A DNA stretch of 42,388 bases from Seison nebaliae (taxonomy: Eukaryota; Rotifera; Pararotatoria; Seisonacea; Seisonidae). The stretch's first letter is position 1, and every line of letters begins with the position of its first letter. Shown piece after piece: positions 1 to 12,328 of the stretch. The stretch spans positions 1 to 42,388 of the forward strand of contig JALJEE010001592.1 of assembly GCA_023231475.1 (NCBI GenBank), written 5' to 3'. The translations under genes were made by a program, and so were the position numbers. The notes under the pieces were generated by a model that did not search any database, was not told where the DNA came from, and saw only the letters and a program-made list of their open reading frames with translations.

Positions 1-55
1 ATTTGATTTATTAATAAAAAAAAAAAGAAAAAAATAATTCAAAAAAAATATTAAC

Positions 56-3000
56 ATTCATCTGTGCGTCAGTTAGACATTGGTGTGATGTGGAAAATTT
101 GCGACCAAAAGAATCCTTTCTATTTCCCAATTTATCAGTAATTAAACGTCCTCTCGATTTATTTTCACGACGTAATTTTTGTTGGATTTTCTTCTCTCTT
201 GTCGTTCGATATTCCAACGCGAATTCGCTAATAGTTTTGCAGAACATGTGCACTTTATGATCAGGAACGGAACTCTTCGAATATCCGAGCCAAATTAAGA
301 ATTTCTTATATCGATTTATTATTCGACGATGAATAATTTTTAATGTCGATATTCTTTGAGCACAATCAACGAGGAAGTCGTGTGTCTTATTCTTTAAATT
401 ATTTATGGAAACTGAATTCGTTTCCGCTTTATTGATAACAGTCTTTAAGAATTTGAAAGCTGCTTTACAATCAGTTTCTAATCGATTTAATTTCTGTGAT
501 AATTGATCCCAATCAATCTAAAAATGTTTGGAACAAATTCAAAATTTTTTATGAATAAAAATTTGAGAATAACATCACTACATCTGGTAATGGGACCGAT
601 TTCCGAATAGAGATCTGTTAAGTCATCATACTTCTCCATCATAGTATCACAAACATGATACAATAATGTATGTTTATATAATGTATCTTTAACATCCGGT
701 ACTTTTGTTAGATAATCGATCTGAAATCCTTTGCTCTAATTTTATAAAATAAATTGATAGAAAATAAAATAAAATATAATTAATTGACAATTTAACTTGG
801 GATCCATTCAAATGATTGCCAACAGCTAATAACACTTCGAGAATTCGTTTGAAAGTTTTATTATTCTTTAAAATATCCATTCCCACTTTCAAATCCATCA
901 ACGGTTCCAATATTTCCTTTAATTTTCAAATTTTTCAAAATTCTTTATTTTTAGAAAAAAATTAACTTTTTCCATACTCTCATATTCCATTTTGAATAAC
1001 CATAATTTGAGACGTGCTTCCAATTCCGTAATGGATGAAAGAGTTAATAGAAACTGTTCGGCACTTCCGAGTGGAACTTCCGGTTGTGTCATTTGAGCTT
1101 CGATAATTTTTACTTTCTCTTCTTCCGTTGGAATCATTGTCAATAATTTCTAATAATATTCGGTAGAGAGAAAAATTATAAACAGAAATTTAACTTCAAT
1201 TCCATCTTTACCAATAATTGCCGTATCCATTTTTAATATTGCCGTTTTGATGGTTCGAGGTGGGGGTAAGGCAGTCATTCCGATGTTTATTGCATTCGAT
1301 CTCTTCGCTCCCAGAACTGTGATATATTTCTTACTTTCATTACCACGCTAAAGAAAAAAGAAATTAGAATTATTTTTCTTTCCTAAATCACAAATTTTTA
1401 AATGAAACTATTCGAATAGATAAACTAAAAGTTATTACAAAAATAAAAAGAAAAATAAATTGGAGAATGTAGAAAAATGCTAAAGACCATCAAAATAGAA
1501 TTGAAAGTAATGAAAAAAGATGAGCACAACAACAATGTCTATATAGAGAGATACAATACAAGATAAGAATCGTTTTGAAATATTTAATTTTTACCGTTTC
1601 CTTTGACTGTTAGAGATTGGAACATATAAAACAAAACAAAAAATCATTAGGGTCATTATTTCAGTTTGTTGAAAACCAATAATTAGTGAAATGGGAAAAA
1701 AGAAAAATTTATGGAGAGATCAAACTCACCTTCACTTTCAATTCACTTTGTTTCGTTTCGAATAACTCGTCAAGCTTATTCGTGTTAATATCAACTGGTG
1801 TCAATTCATCCCAAATACTTGTGGCACCATTCTGACTGAATGATGTGAGTATTTGAGGTGATAATTGAGTGGTAGGCAACACAGCATCTCTCCAATGGAG
1901 TTTCAATGTTTTTCTTGGTTTATTTGACATTGAACTATTTGTAATTTGTGAAGTTGAGTCCTGTCCTAAAGATGTTGCAAATAATTGTGAATCATTCAAT
2001 TGACATATTGGTGGGGCACAAGGTGGTGGTGGTATGCCTGGTAAGATAAGTAATGGTGGAGGTGGTGGTATTAATCCAAGACCACCACTACCAGGTGATG
2101 GGAGAGGTGGTGGTGGTGGTGGATTGCCATTAGTGAAAGTCATCAATATATCTTTATCATCTGTTGATGTTAGATCGGTGAAATCATAATCTTTTATTTT
2201 CAATTGTTTACTATTATCGAAATCGAATAAAGATTGCCAATTTCCTTCATTATTCTCTTTAACCACTTCCGGTTTCTCATTCTTATTCTGATGATTTGGA
2301 GAGAGTGGTCTCGTTTTCGTTTCGATAGTTGATTGTTGTGTTAATTTCTTTGTGACTTGAGTGACATTCGTCATTGTCTGCACATTCTGCGGTGTAGAAT
2401 TCACATGTGATGATGATGTGGCTGTTCCGTTGAATTGGCTCGTTCCTCGATTGAATTGTTCGACGACTGTTCTCTGATAATCGCAATTACTTTTCTTCTG
2501 TTTCAATTTCAGTGCTTCAATTTTCGAAGCAAGTCCTTCGCTCTTCAAAGTGGAATTTCCGTCACCATTCCCATTATCCTTCTTCTCCGTTTCTATTCCG
2601 TTCTATGAATAATGGTTGTTCAATTTGAATGTTTAACCTGTTAATGTTTTCGTTTCATTACTATTATTGGCAATAGTGGCGGAGAAGGCTATTGACGATG
2701 TCGGTGTCTCATTAGTAGATTTCTTATTTGCTGTTTCTTTTCTATTATCAATATTAATATTTTCTTTATTCTGTTTCGCTCTACATAATATCATAATCGG
2801 GGAAATCGGATGTTATATAATTCTCTAACAATTCACGTTCCCTTTTACGTTGTCGTATTTTATCTTGTACGCTCAATGCGGCTTCTTGACGGCTGTTATC
2901 CTTGTAGTCGTCTGACGCTTTTCCTGTTTTCTCACCGTTCGTTAATTTACTTACCGTTTCTGTATACATGTCAGATAATGATGAGTGTACATGTTATTAA

Positions 3001-5337
3001 TAATTTCATATATTCATTGAAATGAGAAAAAAAGAAAATTATGAAAATCAAAGACAAATTCTTTTGTTTAACCGCTGACGAATTGTTGTTGTTGATCGAA
3101 ACGTGAATTTTTCCCACCAGTTCGAGGAGATTGTCTATCAGATCGTTTCAATTAGAAAACAATGAAAAAATATTCAAATTAATCATTTAATTAATCAAAT
3201 TTCATAAAAAGAGAAAGTAAAATGGAGAGATTAATCGATGTTAAGAGATCGTTAGTAGAAATCGTTTTTCGATGGTTTTGATGGATGGAATAGCTGATGG
3301 TTTTTGAAAGAGAACAAATGGAAGAAACTTCTTCCAGAGAAATTGAGATAAACGGTTATAGGAAATAAATAGTAGGAGGAGGAAGAGGAAGAATTTCATT
3401 AATTTTCTCTAAAAATAAAACTAACGAAATTGAAATCGAATTTGATTTACGACTATAATCATCAGTATTAATGTTGTTGTTGTTGTTATTGTTAATAGTT
3501 CTTGCTAAATTAGTATTATCTTTTATATTATTATTGGTTGATTTTTCACTCGATGTATCATCCGTAGCAAAATGTTCCATCAAGGAATTAGCAAGAAAAC
3601 TTGTTCGACGAACATTTCTTCAAAAAAGTTAATCGAATTTCCCAAAAAGTTTTTAAAGAGAATTGTCTTTTAGAAAAATTAATAGACAAAATAAAAGTTT
3701 ACCTTAATTTAATTAGATAATTATTGTTGATTTTATCACCATTTTCTTGTCGAATTGCTGCCTGTATAAAAGAGGTGAATTTACTACCGACCAATTCTTT
3801 GAAATAACTTCATATAATTTGAATTGTTCGATGAGACCGTTGTCATAAATTTTCTTCGTATTTTTGTTAATTTCATTACAAACAGATGATATTCCTTGAA
3901 TTTCCAGTATGTTACAAATTTCATAAAACGTTTCACGAGTGGGAATTGAATTCAATGTCTTTTTTAATGGAATTGACAATGGTGAAACGGTGGAAGTGAC
4001 TCCAAGTGGAAAATAACCGTATTAATCAATGTAATTGTTAATAATATTATTTCGAGATCACCTTTAGCTAAATCATTCAAGATCATCATGAAATTCCGCC
4101 ATGGATGTTTATTCTTCTTCTGATCACTACTCACGATGGCATTATGCAATAACATTGCATTCGTCTCAATATATTCCACGAATATGATGAGTAATTTTAA
4201 TGTTGTTTTAACAACTAAACGATAATTCGATGTTACTAGAGAATAGAGCCATTCGATCGTCGGTTGATGTTGTATAACACCGTTCATTCCATCAACAAAC
4301 AACATCAATTGTCCCAATGCTAATAATCATTAAAAAAATCCATATGAGAAAAATGTTATTAAAAAATTTTGTTTCTAAACCTCTTAAAATATAATTCTGA
4401 AAATTTTGATCAGCATTCTTCCCCACATAAATCAAACATTCTAATCCTTGTCTGTTGACAAATTCTTGAACGAGATCTTTATCATCCTGATAATTATTTG
4501 ATAATTTGACGAAAAAAAAACATTTTTTCAAAATTGATTATTGAAATTTATTTTTTGAAATAATTTTTGAAGAAAATAACTTGGAAAATTTGTTTCAAGG
4601 AGAATAATGCTCGACGCAATTCTTTCCCATTACAATTGTAGAGACGATCTGAAATGGTTAAGAGGAACATTTTCGAATGAGTAATTTGAAGTTTCAGTTA
4701 AAGACGATTGTTAACCAATACAGTATTTCACACGTATCGATAATTGTGTTCGAATAATAAGTGATGCATGTTTTCTTTATGAATGAGAATGAGAAGAGTT
4801 CAAATGACAAGAATAATAACGTATCGCGTAAACAATCAACATCATCACTTTGTTCATCGAGTGATGAGTCGACATCGAGATACGGACCGTACTCATAATT
4901 TATCTGGTTTTTAGCATCAGATCGAACATTCGATTTCGAAATTCGATAGACTTGTAATGTACATTCTTCTTCCTATTACGAGAAAATGAGAAATGATTAT
5001 CATCACGTCCATTATTCACAATATTAATAAGAATCATAATAAGTTATCACAATATAAATATTATAAAACAAATAAGTTAGTCTCGACTAGGACGTTATTA
5101 GAGAGATTAATTTTCTTTATTAATATAGAGATTAATAAATTATTTGAAAGAGAAGAAGAAGTTTAAAGTGACCTTCTGTGGAGCATTAAGTAATTTATGC
5201 ACCGATTTGATTTGGTTTCTGAGAGGAACATTTGTTAGGAATGTAAAAAGTGGAGGTCGATTTGGTTCTGGGAAGTTGGTGCTACAGAACGGGTCGTTAT
5301 CATCCAAATATTGAACGCGACATTCAAACGTACTCAT
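56..5337 (-). CDS. Fhod: FHOD-family formin, 3' end beyond the window
   Basis: Formins of this family nucleate and bundle actin in the cytoplasm (stress fibres, sarcomeres). Reconstructed exons: 5337-5173, 4972-4834, 4648-4581, 4486-4381, 4319-4018, 3958-3809, 3761-3703, 3617-3426, 3134-3073, 2959-2830, 2780-2638, 2592-1730, 1606-1595, 1347-1195, 1149-967, 916-797, 720-574, 517-56 (1152 codons). The start [17 protein letters not shown] matches the FHOD N-terminus. Exons 3-7 give the FH3-like armadillo region ([26 protein letters not shown]). A Ser/Asn-rich and charged linker follows, then a short proline-rich FH1 (near residue 664) and FH2 ([36 protein letters not shown]). The autoinhibitory C-terminal tail expected in the family is missing; a donor GT at 55-54 suggests it continues off the left edge. 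The second exon's 3' border is the least certain: about 30 residues found in vertebrate FHODs are not seen there. Confidence 0.9.
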
Positions 5338-8300
5338 GTTCTCATTGCGATGAATCGGGCTGCATGTGGAAGATTGTTTGGAAATGATGTGTTCTCAGAG
5401 TTCTTTATAGTCACATATTTATATGAGAGACATTATGAGAATGGCAGAGTCATGGTCTATCAGGAATAGATTTATTTTGAAATATTTTGGATTTATTTAA
5501 ACTCGTTCCTCCTGATGATGATGATACAATAATGAGAAAAGGAAATTCGTTTCTTTTACTTTGCAAATGTTACACGTTCACAGAGACTTCAACGAAAAGT
5601 CTTTGATAACCGGAAAGAAGTATAGAGAAACATGAAGAGGAATGATAACGGTGGAAATACAATATGTAGGTAATATGTAAATGAAGTGTATATAAACAGA
5701 AATTATCATTACTCTTCTTACTATTATCTGAAAATGTCGATTGCTAGAATTGGATGGCCATTCGCCCTCCATAAACGAATGGAATATAAAAAGGAAAATA
5801 TTAAGGAATTTTACTTCAGATACAGACGAGTTTGATACAGAGTTTGTTGTGAACGAAAACATTATGGTGAAGATTAAAAAAGAGTGGAAAGAATGTATAA
5901 AACATATTCGAAAATGTTTCTGATGTAGAGTCTCATTCGTTTTCCCCATCCATTCTACCAAGGAGGTATGAAGGACGTTCCCCCGAACGTTTTGACCAAC
6001 TTAACTGTTCCTTTATTCACTCAATAACATTCACTTGTACGTCCGGAATGAGAGAGCCCATCCTTAATTTATTTGTAATTATATCGCCAATATTTTCTTA
6101 TTAATTCCTATCAATATTCAATTTATCATACCTCATCCATCATTTAGAGTTTTGTTAAGAGTTCTTTGAAATTTGTCGACACAAATCCATCTTCATCAAC
6201 ATCTTCATTCTGACAATAACGAATAATGGATAATTCAATGACGAATCCATCATACCATCATAGTATCGTTACATATTTAGAATAATTAACATGTTCATTA
6301 TATTGACGATTATATATCGACGTTCATACATTGTTTATTATACTCGGAGAGTTTTATTATTTTATTTCGAACGATATTTGAAAAATTAATCTGAAAAGTT
6401 CTTGGTATTTGGTTAAGAAAGTATCAATGTTAATTCTGTGGGTGTCAATGACCTATTCCATTCACTATTGTTTATCTTCAATGGACAATAATATATGTTG
6501 AAGAAGAAAGAACAATCTCATTTTAGTTGATTGAATGAAGATGTGATGGATCATGGAGAAAAAGAATGATGAATAAATAAGATTGTTATTCTTTCATCGC
6601 CAGAATGAGTTGTCGCGACGAATAATGAACTTTCATAAAAAGTGCGATAATCGTTTAATTTCATTAAAATGAGAACGTCCCGATATCAGTAAAATTGACT
6701 TATCAACGGAAGTTTAACATTCAATCGTCCTAATCAACTAAGATGGTGCGCGATCCCCAAAGTGTTAAATTATCAATCAAAACGAGTTACGTAAAAGAAA
6801 ACGGATAAATATTCGCATAGGCTCTTAAGAATTACATTTAGCTGTTGTTGTTGTTGTTTTAATTAATTCTTTTCAGTTGATGTTATTGCAGATGATGTTG
6901 TGTAACGAAGAAAGAATTCAGCTTTTCGGTCTACCGATTTCGGGATTCGTAGTAATAATAATTATAAATATTTCATTTGGGATCACACCATAGTGAACTT
7001 AAGGATGAAAATTACCAAACAGAAAAAAAATAGAACAACATTTTGACGATGATGACGACGACGTGAAATATAGTGGAAATTCATTCAATTAAATTTTGCG
7101 ACATATTCTCAATTTATATCTGTTTGAATAAAAATGAAAATATATCGACAACAATATTTTCGGAGACCTGTACATCGATAGATATAGTGCGAATTCGTTT
7201 AAATAATATCGATCTGTATTCGAACATCAATTGCCAATCATTTCAATACATTCCTACTTATTCTTGACAGTTCGTATATCGAGAATATTTTCATTTGATT
7301 TTTAGTGAAACGATTCTCGAAAAATTTCTTTTTCTTCATTTAATCCCAAATTACCAATTCCATATTATCAACTCAATTTCTCCAAATTCAGATTATTGAC
7401 TTATCTTATTATTCTTTACAATAATAACAATATCTAACATCGCTCGCTTTTATTTTTTCATTTTTTATTAATTCTTTTTATTAAACAATTAATTGTCAAT
7501 TATTAATCTCATTCAATTCTGTTACGATAATTTTCTTTTAATAACTTTTATAAAACTTTTAAATTTTTTCACCAAAAAAAACCACTTTTTACTGCTACTA
7601 AAATAATATGTATATTGTGTACATCCGATAAATATTGACACATTATTTTGTCGACGACGATCGATTATTGATGGAGACGACGAATTGAGGGAAGCATAGG
7701 AAAAGTTTCGATTGAAATTATATTTGAATATTTATACGATTCTAACAATCTAACAAGTAAATGGATGTACTCATGTGGCTACCCGTATTATCCGACTAAA
7801 TCGATGTATGTACACACAAATGGTGTAAGTGTTAGTTTGCGGTTAGAATTTATTTTCGAAATACATTAATATATTCGATGAATAACATCCATCCCATAGT
7901 TACATATGAATATGAATAGTTTTATTGTTTCACAAATGGAATAGTAATAGGCCGGAATTGAAGGAACGTATACGAGAAAAATTAAGAAATATTTCGAATA
8001 AATAAAGAATAAATAAGTTGAATTCCATTCCACCGGATATACGTCGAGTGCTCTCTAAGACAAGAAAATTTGTATTTATCGTTCTCATTTCTCGTCATAA
8101 TAAAAGAAATATTTTCTCGTTAATTTCCGGTAAGAAAACTGTCTTTAACACGACGAATCAAACCGCAAAATCTCCTTCCTTCTTATTACTCTCCACTTAT
8201 GGAACAACATGGTAATCATACGAAGTAGCATAATCGCCCCCGATTATTTCAACACTGATCATTTCGAATGTAATGATGAAAAGATCTGAGAATATTTTAT

Positions 8301-9454
8301 CGGATTTCTATCTCCATTATAATCTTTTATGTATTAGAAAAACATTTGAATGGGACATTAAATCAGAAGAATAACATAATATCATTTAATTCGTTCATAT
8401 CAGTGACGAAGGAAACATCCGATTTATTCTCCTCCATTCTTCCAACAATCATGTTGATGACTTGTTAATTGGAAGAAAAGATGAAGTTAGAGATGATGAA
8501 CTACGTAAAAAATAGTTTTAATAAAATTGTTCGACATTCTCCATTCGACCGAAATTTACATACTGATGTTTTCGAATCTACTTAATAGAAGAGATACAAG
8601 AAAGAAGAGTATTATTAAGAGGATGTGTGAATATGTTTGTGAGGGAAATGGTCACATCTTTCCTTAAGATCAATTCAATTTGAAAACGGGGAAATGACCA
8701 TTTTTATTTTTCGCGCTATCCTTTTTTTTTAAATAATCTTCTTTTTCTTTCCTCTTTCGAATGTGTTGAGGACTAGAGAAAGAAAGAAAGATTAATGCAA
8801 ACATTTCGTATGATGATAACAGATGTAATGTTCATTCATTGAAGAAAGAAAAAAAATTTGGATAAATATAAGATCGTTTCTTCTCATCTTCTCTAATTTC
8901 GTTTCATTCATCTCCTCCTTCTCTCGATGTGTGGAGAAAGAATGAAACGGAAAATGGATTAAATTTACTATGACGACTTGTCGAATATCCGATTACGATA
9001 ACGGGCTGTAATTGCAGTCATTGTCGCACATGACACCGTTCATTTCGATCACCTTATAACTTATGAGAATTATTACTCTTATTCACTTACATTCACTTAC
9101 TCATCATACAATTATTACCGTTCGTGTACCGCCAATTCGAAACTATATATATTTTAGACTACGAACTCATATATTTCTTTTTCATTCATCAGATTGACCT
9201 CGACACAACTTCTCATCGATTATTCTTCTTCATAATATCATGTCAATGAATAGTGATAATTCAGTTAAATTAGAAGTTCGATAACTGAATCCATCCGCTT
9301 TCTTTTTGCATTTAAGTGAACACAATGATGAGCGTTGCAGTGGAAGACGAATTAGTTAGAATTATGATTAGAAGGATTTTTTTTCTATTCATCATACACA
9401 TTAAGAGGGGACTGAATAAAAAACTCAAACAGGAAAGCATATTAAATAAAAGGG
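5338..9454. other. Gene-free interval upstream of Fhod
   Basis: About 4.1 kb of AT-rich DNA with no ORF that I recognise on either strand. It should hold the Fhod promoter and 5' UTR, and it could be a large intron if the 957-codon ORF to the right is an alternative 5' exon of Fhod. In the Fhod frame the sequence stays open upstream of the start codon for about 60 nt, with a plausible acceptor (pyrimidine-rich, ending CAG, near 5358). A 16-bp hairpin (arms ACGTTC/GAACGT) lies at 5975-5990, and a short GTT run near 6845. Nothing else is supported. Confidence 0.5.
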
Positions 9455-12328
9455 TTAATAATTTAGATGATATTTGGAAAGAACCTTCAATTTTCTATCA
9501 TTCATAATATTAGCAAATGGTTGAGAACAGTCGAAAATAAATTCTTCGGCTTCGTTGTCGTCTGTATCGTACAACATCTCATCCGAACAATCAACATCCT
9601 TATTCCAACGTCCTTCCTTTTCTTTTCCACTTACACTCAAACTTCTTTTAATTTCACTATTTAACGGTATGGACGCAGTTGACGAGATGGTAAGCTTTCG
9701 TTCCGTCAATTCAAGTCTTTCAGTAACTCTACAATTGTTTTTCTTCAAACTATTTATTGTGTTCGATTCACTAGTGTTATTCTTATGATGATTCTTTCCA
9801 TTAGTCATTGTGGTGGTGGATGGAATTGACGACTTAAATAAACGACTAAATTTATTTTCATTAGTCAACTTTCTTTGTTCACATTCTTCCATTTGGACGA
9901 GAACTTGTTGAGAAATTGACAATTTTTGCGAGAGTTTCTCTTGTCGATAGCTTTCCATATCCTTTTCGGGCGGTTCTGACAAATTCGTAACATTAATTTT
10001 CTCCGGTTCTTTCATCATTCGATTATTCTCCACAATCATCAATTCTTTTGTCAATTTCTCTTTATTAATACTTTTCTTCTTTTTCTCATTTGTTACCGGT
10101 GAAATTTCCGCGTCTTTCCTTTCCAATCCATTTTCCACTTCATTCATCTTCTTCACCACTTCTTTCTTTAATTTATCGTTATTAATTTCCGTTTTATTTC
10201 TCACTTGATTTCGTGTCGATTTCTTTGAATCAATATTAGTTCCCTGATTTTTCGTCTTGTCGCTCTTCACTTCAACTCCCATATGACGACAAGTAGTACG
10301 TTTGTGGAGTAATGAGGAGTCGTTCGAGAATGCAGTTCGATTCTTTTTCTGTAATTGTTTGATCTTTTCCGCAATTACACCACCTTGTGTCAATGAGATT
10401 GATGATAATCGTCGTTCTGATGATCTTCTTTCCATAGAGTTTTTGAGTGATGACGTGGAATGATCAGAAGAGACAGAATTTCGTTTCTTATAAATCGAAA
10501 TATCTGAATCTTTGCGTTTAACTTTCGAATTCTCTTCATTCTTATTCAATTTCGTGTTGAATTTATTCGTAATATTTATCGTCTTCCAATTCACCATATT
10601 ATCGTTGGAATTTGCAACTTGTTCATTGTTCAATCGATGTGATGATCTTTCGATTTCAGATGAGGATAGTTCGTCGGAAATATCACCGCTGAATGTTTTA
10701 AGGCAATTTTTCGTAACATGTTTAATACAAGGACGTTGGGAAGATTTGTCGGTAAGTTCTGAAGGTGAATTAACATTATGCGATTCCATCGTCTCTATCA
10801 TCGATTTCACCCAGTCACATTTGTTAATCCGATTTGTCATTCGCTGATTCTTCAACTTTTTATCCTCTTCAACATTCATTTTCACTGTCGATTTATTCCC
10901 AGTGTCTTTTCCCTTCGAACGGTTTCGACTAATTATTTCAGGTTTTTTCTTTTTCGATTTTTTTGACGAAACGGTTTCTTTATTCTCACCATTCTTTACT
11001 GACGGTATTAGCATTGTTGATTTGTGAGTTTGGGGTGTTTTTTCCAAAAAATTTTTAGGCTTAATGTTTTTCGTTAAATTCTCTATATTTATATTATCAG
11101 CTATTGTTGTTGTTGCTGAAAAGGTGAAGTCGATGGCATTCAAATCCTGATGGACAGAATGAGCATATATGTCATTCTTCTTATTCTTATTCTGATTTTG
11201 TTGTTGTTGCTGTTGTTGTTTGTTGTATATCTGGAAAATGGTTGATGTATCTGAGAGACAATCTTTAAAAACTTCATCAACCGAATCATCATCGATTGAT
11301 GTTGATATATTATTTTTATCATCATCACTGGATGATGTTACACTACCAAGCCCGCTAGTGCTTTTATCGCTGATACGTTGGGAGGTTGTGCTTTGAAAAT
11401 TCGTTTTCAAAATATTCCGTTCAATTATATCAATCTGATTTTTCTGTCCGTTTCTTTCGGAATTATTTCGATTTTTTATATTCGGTTGATCTTTTGATCT
11501 GATTTCATTCGTTGCATCAGATATCGTTGCGTAGATACTCTCATTCATATCTAATTTAGTAAGCGAATTGTCAAGGGAAGCAAAAGGTGTTGATGATTTG
11601 AAGAGTGTGGAATAATCTAAAGTATCACAGTTGGAAGTTGGTGATAGAATTGGTGATTTGCTCTCAGATTTAGTTGTTGGTTTCGATAAGGATAAAGTGG
11701 ATAAAGCGTTTTTAGCCATTTGGCGACATTTTGAAGTTTTATCGGTGAGAATTCTTCGGCCAAACGATTTAGCGTAAGCGAGTTTTTTTTTTTTGGAAGA
11801 TGTTAAATGAAAGCGATGGTTTTCTCCTTCGGAAGCGGATAAGAATAAATGACTTCGACATTTACCGATTTGGGAGAATGAAGATGCTCCCGTCGATTTC
11901 GATGTTTTGTCAGAATTGGAAGAAGATTTGAATGTGGTATCGAATGAGGAATCATCAAACGGTTTAGAGAAGACTGAGGAATAAGATGAGATACTATACT
12001 GGTTCTTTAATAGATTGTTATCGAATTGTATTGGTGACACCGCAGATTGTTCGGCGTCGGATAAACAATCATGTGAGATGGTTGTTGAGGTTGCTGCATT
12101 CACAATAGAAGACGGTGAAGGTCGTTGCTCAGATTGTAATGATGATTTGTATTTGTTGGATGGATCGTTAAAAGCATTACTCTCACTCAACGGAATAATG
12201 ATCGAATTGAAAACATCTGTAATACTGACATCCTTGACAGTTGCATTCGTTGTGTCGGTGTTGGAGATGTGGGCGATGTTTGTTGTGGTGTTAGGGACGA
12301 ATTGGCGCAAAAAGGAAGCAAATTTCAT
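9455..12328 (-). CDS. Uncharacterised Ser/Asn/Lys-rich 957-residue protein
   Basis: Not recognised. A single open frame of 957 codons from ATG (MKFASFLRQFVPN) to stop, far longer than chance in AT-rich DNA, so almost certainly coding. The composition is low-complexity and probably disordered: Ser-rich through the first 330 residues, a Gln run near residue 369, then Lys/Glu/Asn-rich. No signal peptide or membrane segment is visible. The most structured-looking piece is GGVIAEKIKQLQKK (about residues 645-660), a likely amphipathic helix next to a basic, Ser-rich stretch (RRSSERRLSSISL). The C-terminus is acidic and ends DRKLKVLSKYHLNY. An in-frame donor-like AAG/GTTCTT lies ten codons before the stop, so this may instead be a first coding exon, possibly of a long Fhod isoform on the same strand. 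A self-contained gene is equally possible. Confidence 0.75.
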   Translation of the reverse strand: MKFASFLRQFVPNTTTNIAHISNTDTTNATVKDVSITDVFNSIIIPLSESNAFNDPSNKYKSSLQSEQRPSPSSIVNAATSTTISHDCLSDAEQSAVSPIQFDNNLLKNQYSISSYSSVFSKPFDDSSFDTTFKSSSNSDKTSKSTGASSFSQIGKCRSHLFLSASEGENHRFHLTSSKKKKLAYAKSFGRRILTDKTSKCRQMAKNALSTLSLSKPTTKSESKSPILSPTSNCDTLDYSTLFKSSTPFASLDNSLTKLDMNESIYATISDATNEIRSKDQPNIKNRNNSERNGQKNQIDIIERNILKTNFQSTTSQRISDKSTSGLGSVTSSSDDDKNNISTSIDDDSVDEVFKDCLSDTSTIFQIYNKQQQQQQQNQNKNKKNDIYAHSVHQDLNAIDFTFSATTTIADNINIENLTKNIKPKNFLEKTPQTHKSTMLIPSVKNGENKETVSSKKSKKKKPEIISRNRSKGKDTGNKSTVKMNVEEDKKLKNQRMTNRINKCDWVKSMIETMESHNVNSPSELTDKSSQRPCIKHVTKNCLKTFSGDISDELSSSEIERSSHRLNNEQVANSNDNMVNWKTINITNKFNTKLNKNEENSKVKRKDSDISIYKKRNSVSSDHSTSSLKNSMERRSSERRLSSISLTQGGVIAEKIKQLQKKNRTAFSNDSSLLHKRTTCRHMGVEVKSDKTKNQGTNIDSKKSTRNQVRNKTEINNDKLKKEVVKKMNEVENGLERKDAEISPVTNEKKKKSINKEKLTKELMIVENNRMMKEPEKINVTNLSEPPEKDMESYRQEKLSQKLSISQQVLVQMEECEQRKLTNENKFSRLFKSSIPSTTTMTNGKNHHKNNTSESNTINSLKKNNCRVTERLELTERKLTISSTASIPLNSEIKRSLSVSGKEKEGRWNKDVDCSDEMLYDTDDNEAEEFIFDCSQPFANIMNDRKLKVLSKYHLNY

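Noticed and set aside
5975-5990. Hairpin ACGTTC-CCCC-GAACGT as a functional terminator or regulatory RNA
   Set aside because: A 6-bp-arm palindrome is expected by chance at this scale and has no gene or transcript context.
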